From Rhizobium sp. Q54 (GTDB lineage Bacteria > Pseudomonadota > Alphaproteobacteria > SMXS01): a DNA stretch of 9,326 nt. Under the pieces are notes generated by a model that was not told the DNA's origin, ran no database searches, and saw only the letters and a program-made list of their open reading frames with translations. This document shows, one piece after another, positions 6,003-9,326 of the stretch (position 1 is the first letter of the stretch; each line of letters opens with the position of its first letter). The DNA lies in NCBI GenBank assembly GCA_945872035.1, contig CAMBYA010000071.1, positions 1 to 9,326 on the forward strand, in the 5' to 3' direction. The translations under genes and the position numbers were made by a program.

Positions 6003-6637
6003 GCATCGACGCCGTCTTCATCGACCTGGACGGCACCCTGACCGACCCCAAGCCCGGCATCACCGGCTGCATCCGCCACGCCCAGGAAAAGCTCGGCCTG
6101 CCGGTGTCGCACGCCGACGACCTGACCTGGTGCATCGGCCCGCCCATGCAGGAAAGCCTGTGCAAGATCGCCGGCAGCCAGGAGGGCGGCGTGGTCATGC
6201 TGAGGCACTACCGCGAGCGCTATTCGGAGATCGGGCTGTTCGAGAACAGCGTCTATCCGGGCATTCCCGAGGCGCTGGCCGCGCTGCGGGCCGCCGGGCC
6301 GCGGCTCTACGTGGCGACCAGCAAGGCGCGGGTCTACGCCGAGCGCATCATCGGCCATTTCGGGCTGGCAGGGCATTTCGTTCGGGTCTTCGGCTCGGAG
6401 CTGGACGGCACCAACGTCCGCAAGGCCGACCTGCTCCGCTTCGCCCTGTCCGAGACCGGCGAGGACCCAGCGAAGGCGCTGATGGTCGGCGATCGCGAGC
6501 ACGACGCCATCGGCGCCCGCGCCCACGGCCTCACCCCCATCGGCGTGCTGTGGGGCTATGGCAGCCGGGAAGAGCTGGAAGCGGCGGGTGTCGAGCGGAT
6601 GCTTAAACGGCCGTCGGATATGGCATCAATCCTCTGA
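5999..6637 (+). CDS. HAD-superfamily phosphatase, phosphoglycolate-phosphatase-like
   Basis: A 212-residue HAD subfamily IA hydrolase. Motif I is D-L-D-G-T (Asp9 nucleophile, Asp11 acid/base), the cap begins at about residue 16, and the G-P-P-M segment (48-50 region) is the usual PGP-like cap feature. Motif II is V-A-T-S-K (105-109), motif III Lys142, and motif IV G-D-R-E-H-D (164-169) with Asp165 and Asp169. All catalytic residues are present, so it should be an active Mg-dependent phosphatase. The true substrate is unknown; phosphoglycolate, a nucleotide or another small phosphate ester are all possible. I start it at 5999, where ATGA overlaps the metW stop and the protein begins just before motif I. 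A longer in-frame reading from 5804 would lie in metW. Third gene of the metX operon; whether it serves methionine metabolism or only shares transcription is open. Confidence 0.88.
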   Translation: MSIDAVFIDLDGTLTDPKPGITGCIRHAQEKLGLPVSHADDLTWCIGPPMQESLCKIAGSQEGGVVMLRHYRERYSEIGLFENSVYPGIPEALAALRAAGPRLYVATSKARVYAERIIGHFGLAGHFVRVFGSELDGTNVRKADLLRFALSETGEDPAKALMVGDREHDAIGARAHGLTPIGVLWGYGSREELEAAGVERMLKRPSDMASIL

Positions 6638-6649
6638 TCCCTTGGTGCC

Positions 6650-6732
6650 TTTGCGAGCTTAGCGAAGCGACCCAGCCAAGCCGCCGATGACCGTTTGGCA
6701 GAAGGGCTGGATTGCGTCGCTGCGCTCGCAAA
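6650..6732. repeat. Long imperfect palindrome, alphaproteobacterial dispersed-repeat type
   Basis: The left arm 6650-6677 (starting TTTGCGAGC) and right arm 6705-6732 (ending GCTCGCAAA) are inverted copies, 23 of 28 positions pairing, around a 27-base centre. The core resembles the small palindromic repeats scattered between genes in many Alphaproteobacteria, with 'TTGCGAGC..AGCGAAGC' ends. It fills the gap between two convergent genes (the HAD phosphatase and the methyltransferase) and could fold as a long hairpin in either transcript, protecting or ending both. No other copy lies in this window. Confidence 0.7.
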
Positions 6733-6756
6733 ATCACGAGTGTTTTTGGATAGGTC

Positions 6757-7446
6757 TCACGCCCGCGCATATGCGAGCACGCGGCGGGCCTTGCCGCCGT
6801 TGATCCGGGCCTCGACCACCTTCGTCGCCTCGACCAGCAGGACGCCGGCCATGCGGGGCCACAACCGCGCGCCGGGGCGCTCGGCCCAGCGCAGCAGGCG
6901 CACGCCGGCCGGCGGCCCGTAGAGCGCGCCGCGCCAGCCCAGCGGCTCGAACAGCGCATCGCCCAGCAGGCGGCTCGCCTGCCGCACCGAATAGGGCCGG
7001 CCGTGACCGAACGGGGTGCGCTCGGAGAACGACCAGGGACTGCCCCGGTGCGGCACCACCACCATGATCCGGCCGGCTGGAGTCAGCACCCGCCAGAATT
7101 CGCGCAGCAGCTTCCTGGTGTTCTCGGCATGCTCCATGGCATGCATCACCACCAGCCGGTCCACCGACGCATCGGCCAGTGGCAGATAGTCGGCGTCGGT
7201 CAGCGCCGCCCGGTTGGGCTGGCCGCGCGGCCAGTGGGCGACACCCTGCTCGGCCGGCATCAGCAGCACCGGCGGCCTTGTTCCCTCCAGCCCGCGCAGC
7301 AACGGGCCGGCATAGCCGAATCCCAGGGTGACGCCGCCGCCGAAATCCGGCCACGCCTCCATCAGCCGGGCGCGGATCAGCATCTGTGCGGTACGCCCAA
7401 GCGGGCTGGCGTAGAATGCCTGCAACTCGGTGATGTCCAGGTACAC
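6757..7446 (-). CDS. Class I SAM-dependent methyltransferase (Methyltransf_11 type), gloB neighbour
   Basis: A 229-residue protein. The glycine-rich SAM loop is V-T-L-G-F-G-Y-A-G (39-47), an unusual form lacking the common D/E-x-G-x-G acidic start. L-P-L-A-D-A-S-V-D (88-96) is the motif II/III region, followed by M-H-A-M-E-H-A (101-107) and the post-motif L-R-E-F-W-R-V-L-T-P-A-G (114-125), both classic for Methyltransf_11. The last third is basic with a hydrophobic stretch, so membrane or lipid contact is conceivable. The substrate is unknown. The start is a GTG at 7446; GGAAGG lies a dozen bases upstream, and an in-frame TAG further upstream limits any longer form. It is divergent from gloB with 49 bases between, the same partnership as yafS/gloB in E. 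coli, which suggests a conserved but undefined link. Confidence 0.85.
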   Translation of the reverse strand: MYLDITELQAFYASPLGRTAQMLIRARLMEAWPDFGGGVTLGFGYAGPLLRGLEGTRPPVLLMPAEQGVAHWPRGQPNRAALTDADYLPLADASVDRLVVMHAMEHAENTRKLLREFWRVLTPAGRIMVVVPHRGSPWSFSERTPFGHGRPYSVRQASRLLGDALFEPLGWRGALYGPPAGVRLLRWAERPGARLWPRMAGVLLVEATKVVEARINGGKARRVLAYARA

Positions 7447-7483
7447 GTGCCCGCCGCGCCTTCCAAATGCCCCATGCCGGAGC

Positions 7484-7489
7484 TATGTT
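7484..7489 (+). promoter_or_regulatory. gloB: Possible -10 box for gloB
   Basis: TATGTT (7484-7489) matches four of six -10 bases; no matching -35 is clear (TTCCAA at 7461-7466 fits three of six). It lies so close to the gloB ATG that transcription from it would give an almost leaderless mRNA. Weak evidence. Confidence 0.2.
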
Positions 7490-7495
7490 AGCCCC

Positions 7496-8260
7496 ATGCT
7501 TGAAATACATCAGATACCAGTCCTGTCGGACAACTATGTGTACCTGGCGCACGATGTGGCGACCGGGATGACGGCCGTCGTCGATCCGGCCACCCACGAG
7601 GAAGTGCTGGAGGCGCTGGCGGAGAAGGGCTGGACCCTGTCTCACATCCTCAACACCCATCATCATGCCGACCATACCGGCGGCAACATGGCGCTGAAAC
7701 AAGCGACCGGCTGCACCATCGTCGGCCCGCGCGCCGACCGGGACCGCATCCCCGGCATCGACGTGGAAGTAGGCGACGGCGAGAGCTATGCGCTGGGCGA
7801 GAGCGTCGCGAAAGTGTTCGACGTGCCGGGCCATACGCGCGGCCACATCGCCTACTGGTTCGGCGACTCGGACGCGTTGTTCTGCGGCGACACCATGTTC
7901 GCGCTGGGCTGCGGCCGGCTGTTCGAGGGCACGCCGCAGCAGATGTGGACGTCGCTGTCGAAGCTGCGCGCCCTGCCGGGCTCGACCCAGGTGTACTGCG
8001 CCCACGAATACACCAAGTCCAACGCCGCCTTCGCCATCACCGTCGAGCCGGACAACGGCGCGCTGGTCGCCCGCAAATCGCTGATCGACGACATGCGCGC
8101 CCGCGGCGAGCGCACCGTGCCTTCGACCCTGGCCGAGGAGATCGCCACCAACCCGTTCCTCCGCCCGGACAGCCCGGACCTGCAGCGCACGCTCGGCATG
8201 GTCGGCGCGCCGCTGGTCGACGTGTTTGCCGAGACGAGGCGACGGAAAGATAATTTTTAG
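7496..8260 (+). CDS. gloB: Hydroxyacylglutathione hydrolase (glyoxalase II)
   Basis: A metallo-beta-lactamase-fold thioesterase of 254 residues, the standard GloB length. It hydrolyses S-D-lactoylglutathione to D-lactate and glutathione, the second step of methylglyoxal detoxification. Metal ligands are all visible: T-H-H-H-A-D-H (54-60; His55, His57, Asp59, His60), His113 in P-G-H-T, the bridging Asp132 in G-D-T-M-F, and His170 in C-A-H-E-Y-T. The C-terminal substrate-binding domain is complete, with V-P-S-T-L-A-E-E (208-215) and N-P-F-L-R (219-223), ending in the usual R-R-R-K-D-x-F. The start at 7496 puts M-L-E-I-H-Q-I-P at the N terminus; an in-frame extension to 7430 runs into the divergent gene. 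GGAG at 7479-7482 is rather far (13 bases) from the ATG. Its TAG interleaves with the stop of the converging toxin gene. Confidence 0.95.
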   Translation: MLEIHQIPVLSDNYVYLAHDVATGMTAVVDPATHEEVLEALAEKGWTLSHILNTHHHADHTGGNMALKQATGCTIVGPRADRDRIPGIDVEVGDGESYALGESVAKVFDVPGHTRGHIAYWFGDSDALFCGDTMFALGCGRLFEGTPQQMWTSLSKLRALPGSTQVYCAHEYTKSNAAFAITVEPDNGALVARKSLIDDMRARGERTVPSTLAEEIATNPFLRPDSPDLQRTLGMVGAPLVDVFAETRRRKDNF

Positions 8261-8685
8261 CGCGCGGACGCCTCGAACGGGTTGATCAACTCCAGGCCAA
8301 TATTTTCGAAATCCCGGATGTTGCGTGTTGCCAGCTTAAGGCCATGGACTCGGGCAATGGCAGCGATCTGGCCATCTGGGATACTCATGGGACGGCCCAG
8401 TTCCTTACGTTCACCCATGATATCGCCATAGACTGGTGCCGCGCGTTCATCAAATGCGAGTACGTGCGGCCCGAAGATTTTCCGCGCTAACGATTCAAAG
8501 CGTGCACGAAGTTCATCGCGACGCTGGCCTTGTGGCATGATTCTGAGGCCGTAGATGATCTCCGCGATGTTAATCGCCGAGGTGTAGAGATCTTGCGTTG
8601 ATTGCCTATCGAACCATACCTGAGCGGCGGGATGCGGCCTGACAAGCATCAACTCGGACAACACGTTGGTGTCGAGGAGGATCAT
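8257..8685 (-). CDS. fitB: PIN-domain ribonuclease toxin, FitB/VapC family
   Basis: A 142-residue VapC-family toxin, closest in look to FitB. PIN domains are Mg-dependent RNases. The acidic site is complete: Asp5 in L-L-D-T-N-V-L-S-E, Glu42 in N-I-A-E-I-I-Y-G, Asp104 in S-I-P-D-G-Q-I-A-A, and Asp125 in T-R-N-I-R-D-F. The full length and intact site suggest a functional toxin. Its ATG overlaps the antitoxin stop by four bases (ATGA), the usual coupling in type II modules. GC content is visibly below the neighbours (28 of 60 bases at 8281-8340), hinting at horizontal acquisition. Its TAA overlaps the gloB TAG on the other strand (four shared bases), and no terminator is visible between these convergent genes, so its transcript probably runs into gloB as antisense. 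Confidence 0.92.
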   Translation of the reverse strand: MILLDTNVLSELMLVRPHPAAQVWFDRQSTQDLYTSAINIAEIIYGLRIMPQGQRRDELRARFESLARKIFGPHVLAFDERAAPVYGDIMGERKELGRPMSIPDGQIAAIARVHGLKLATRNIRDFENIGLELINPFEASAR

Positions 8686-8921
8686 TTGGAGAAATCGAGT
8701 GGCTCATGCGGCCCCCCCCGTGACGGAAGCTCGAAGTCCTTCAAACCGTGCTCCGGCCCGAAGTATCGGCGCGCGAGCTGCCCGAGAGTTTCCCGCGGTT
8801 CGATGGCATCTCTCAGGATCTGACGAACTTCCTCCTCCATGGAAACACCATGGCGCGCGGCGCGCTCGCGCAGCCCTTCGATAGTCTCTTTGTCCAGCTT
8901 TCGGACACTGATGCTTCCCAT
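8682..8921 (-). CDS. fitA: FitA-like ribbon-helix-helix antitoxin
   Basis: A 79-residue antitoxin and autorepressor. Residues 2-9 (G-S-I-S-V-R-K-L) form the DNA-contacting beta ribbon. 11-24 and 27-40 (S-M-E-E-E-V-R-Q-I-L-R-D-A-I) are the two helices of the Arc/MetJ fold. Residues 46-66 (L-G-Q-L-A-R-R-Y-F-G..D-F-E-L-P) are the tail that would thread into the toxin active site. I start at 8921, where AGGAGG (8927-8932) sits five bases upstream; a longer reading from 8945 would start inside the operator and upstream of the ribosome site. The gene contains an 8-G run (plus-strand C8, 8712-8719) at codons 68-70. It overlaps the toxin start by four bases. Confidence 0.9.
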   Translation of the reverse strand: MGSISVRKLDKETIEGLRERAARHGVSMEEEVRQILRDAIEPRETLGQLARRYFGPEHGLKDFELPSRGGPHEPLDFSK

Positions 8922-8926
8922 GATTG

Positions 8927-8932
8927 CCTCCT
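8927..8932 (-). promoter_or_regulatory. fitA: Strong ribosome binding site of the antitoxin gene
   Basis: A perfect AGGAGG on the minus strand, five bases from the ATG at 8921. It decides the antitoxin start and predicts more antitoxin than toxin synthesis, since the toxin start relies on coupling. Confidence 0.8.
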
Positions 8933-8933
8933 G

Positions 8934-8963
8934 TTGTGCTAGCACAATTAAATGATGCTAGCG
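8934..8963. promoter_or_regulatory. Two-site palindromic operator of the toxin-antitoxin operon
   Basis: TTGTGCTAGCACAA (8934-8947) is a perfect 14-base palindrome. A second copy of the core, TGCTAGCG (8956-8963), lies 19 bases away centre to centre. TGCTAGCA-N11-TGCTAGCG resembles the gonococcal FitAB operator as I remember it (TGCTATCA-N12-TGATAGCA). The -10 box lies between the two sites, so binding by the antitoxin or the complex would block transcription. Confidence 0.65.
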
Positions 8964-8976
8964 GTAACTTAAGCAA
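8947..8976 (-). promoter_or_regulatory. Promoter of the toxin-antitoxin operon
   Basis: On the minus strand TTGCTT (8976-8971) and TTTAAT (8952-8947, five of six -10 bases) are 18 bases apart. The predicted start is near 8940, inside the first operator palindrome. The stretch is AT-rich against a GC-rich background. Confidence 0.55.
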
Positions 8977-9005
8977 ATAAAAAGGGCGGCCCGAAGCCGC
9001 CCTTT
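8977..9005 (-). terminator. Intrinsic terminator of the acetoacetyl-CoA reductase gene
   Basis: AAAGGGCGGC (8981-8990) and GCCGCCCTTT (8996-9005) form a perfect 10-bp stem with a 5-base loop (TTCGG on the minus strand). On the minus strand it is followed by a T-rich tail (TTTTTATTT). It lies about 20 bases after the reductase stop and also insulates the toxin-antitoxin promoter just beyond. Confidence 0.9.
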
Positions 9006-9026
9006 CCGCAATCTGTAAAACCTGGA

Positions 9027-9326
9027 TCAGCCGGCGATGTACTGGGCGCCGTTGATGGTGAGAGTCGAGCCGGTGATGAAGCCGGCGTCGTCTGCCGCCA
9101 GGTAGACCACGCCGCGGGCGATGTCCTCCGGCTCGCCGAGGCGGCCGACCGGGATCGTCGCGATGATGCCTTCCAGCACCTTCTCCGGCACGGCGGCGAC
9201 CATCTCGGTGTTGATGTAGCCCGGCGCGATCACGTTGACGGTGATGCCCTTCTTGGCGGTTTCCTGCGCCAGCGCCTTGGTGAAGCCGATCATGCCGGCC
9301 TTGGCGGCGGAGTAGTTGGTTTGCCC
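9027..9326 (-). CDS. phaB: SDR reductase, probable acetoacetyl-CoA reductase PhaB (partial, cut by right edge)
   Basis: The last 99 residues of a short-chain dehydrogenase/reductase. The fragment opens G-Q-T-N-Y-S-A-A-K-A-G, containing the catalytic Tyr-x-x-x-Lys. It continues with N-V-I-A-P-G-Y-I-N-T-E-M (cofactor and substrate loop), I-P-V-G-R-L-G-E-P-E-D-I-A, and an ending in T-I-N-G-A-Q-Y. The G-Q-T-N-Y-S and P-G-Y-I-x-T-x-M-V segments are closest to PhaB, which reduces acetoacetyl-CoA to (R)-3-hydroxybutyryl-CoA with NADPH for polyhydroxyalkanoate storage. FabG (3-oxoacyl-ACP reductase) is the main alternative. The Rossmann TGxxxGIG motif and the start lie outside the window. phaA often precedes phaB and would be looked for to the right. 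An intrinsic terminator follows, so this is the end of its operon. Confidence 0.82.
   Translation of the reverse strand, partial: GQTNYSAAKAGMIGFTKALAQETAKKGITVNVIAPGYINTEMVAAVPEKVLEGIIATIPVGRLGEPEDIARGVVYLAADDAGFITGSTLTINGAQYIAG

Noticed and set aside
6734..8005. 423-codon minus frame spanning the methyltransferase and gloB
   Set aside because: Crosses two well-supported genes in other frames and shows no recognisable domain.
8257..8963. The toxin-antitoxin pair as a novel defence system
   Set aside because: Both proteins match the known FitAB/VapBC type closely, with a complete PIN active site and an RHH antitoxin; no extra partner gene is present.
1..9326. CRISPR arrays, tRNA or rRNA genes, insertion sequences, attachment sites
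   Set aside because: No regularly spaced repeats, no cloverleaf-like sequence, no transposase or integrase motif and no flanking direct repeats were seen by eye; a covariance-model search was not possible.

Overview
The window looks like a piece of a high-GC alphaproteobacterial chromosome. The reasons are the GC-rich coding, the cluster chorismate mutase - hisC - prephenate dehydrogenase divergent from metX - metW (an order familiar from Rhodospirillales-like and other Alphaproteobacteria), a palindromic repeat of the alphaproteobacterial 'TTGCGAGC..GCGAAGC' type, and a PhaB-like reductase. The genus cannot be named from sequence alone. Most of the window is ordinary housekeeping metabolism. 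The only clearly accessory part is a toxin-antitoxin pair near the right end.

Layout. 1-605 (minus): two small hot-dog-fold (MaoC-type) hydratase/dehydratase half-proteins with overlapping stop and start; the second runs off the left edge. 750-1028 (minus): a 92-residue protein of unknown function with one N-terminal membrane anchor. 1230-3998 (minus): a tight three-gene operon, chorismate mutase -> HisC-type aminotransferase -> prephenate/cyclohexadienyl dehydrogenase, which together suffice to turn chorismate into tyrosine (HisC probably also serves histidine synthesis). 3999-4149: a divergent control region with promoter-like sequences on both strands. 4150-6637 (plus): metX -> metW -> HAD phosphatase, with overlapping stop and start codons, for acyl-homoserine formation in methionine synthesis plus a metabolite phosphatase. 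6650-6732: an imperfect long hairpin repeat between converging operons. 6757-7446 (minus) and 7496-8260 (plus): a SAM-dependent methyltransferase divergent from gloB (glyoxalase II), a neighbour pair also known in E. coli (yafS/gloB). 8257-8921 (minus): a FitAB/VapBC-type toxin-antitoxin operon with its own promoter, strong ribosome binding site and a two-site palindromic operator. 8979-9005: a clean intrinsic terminator for the reductase gene that enters from the right edge (9027-9326, minus).

How it fits together: two amino-acid operons (Tyr and Met branches) share a divergent control region, and all their genes are packed with 1-8 base overlaps or very short gaps, suggesting translational coupling. 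The toxin-antitoxin cassette sits exactly at the 3' end of gloB, with the two stop codons interleaved, and is visibly less GC-rich over part of its length, consistent with later arrival. I found no CRISPR array, tRNA, rRNA, insertion sequence or recognisable riboswitch, and no convincing evidence of an undescribed system. The points most worth checking are the degenerate prephenate-dehydratase-like domain fused to chorismate mutase, the operator layout and G8 tract of the toxin-antitoxin operon, the small membrane protein, and the paired half-size MaoC proteins.
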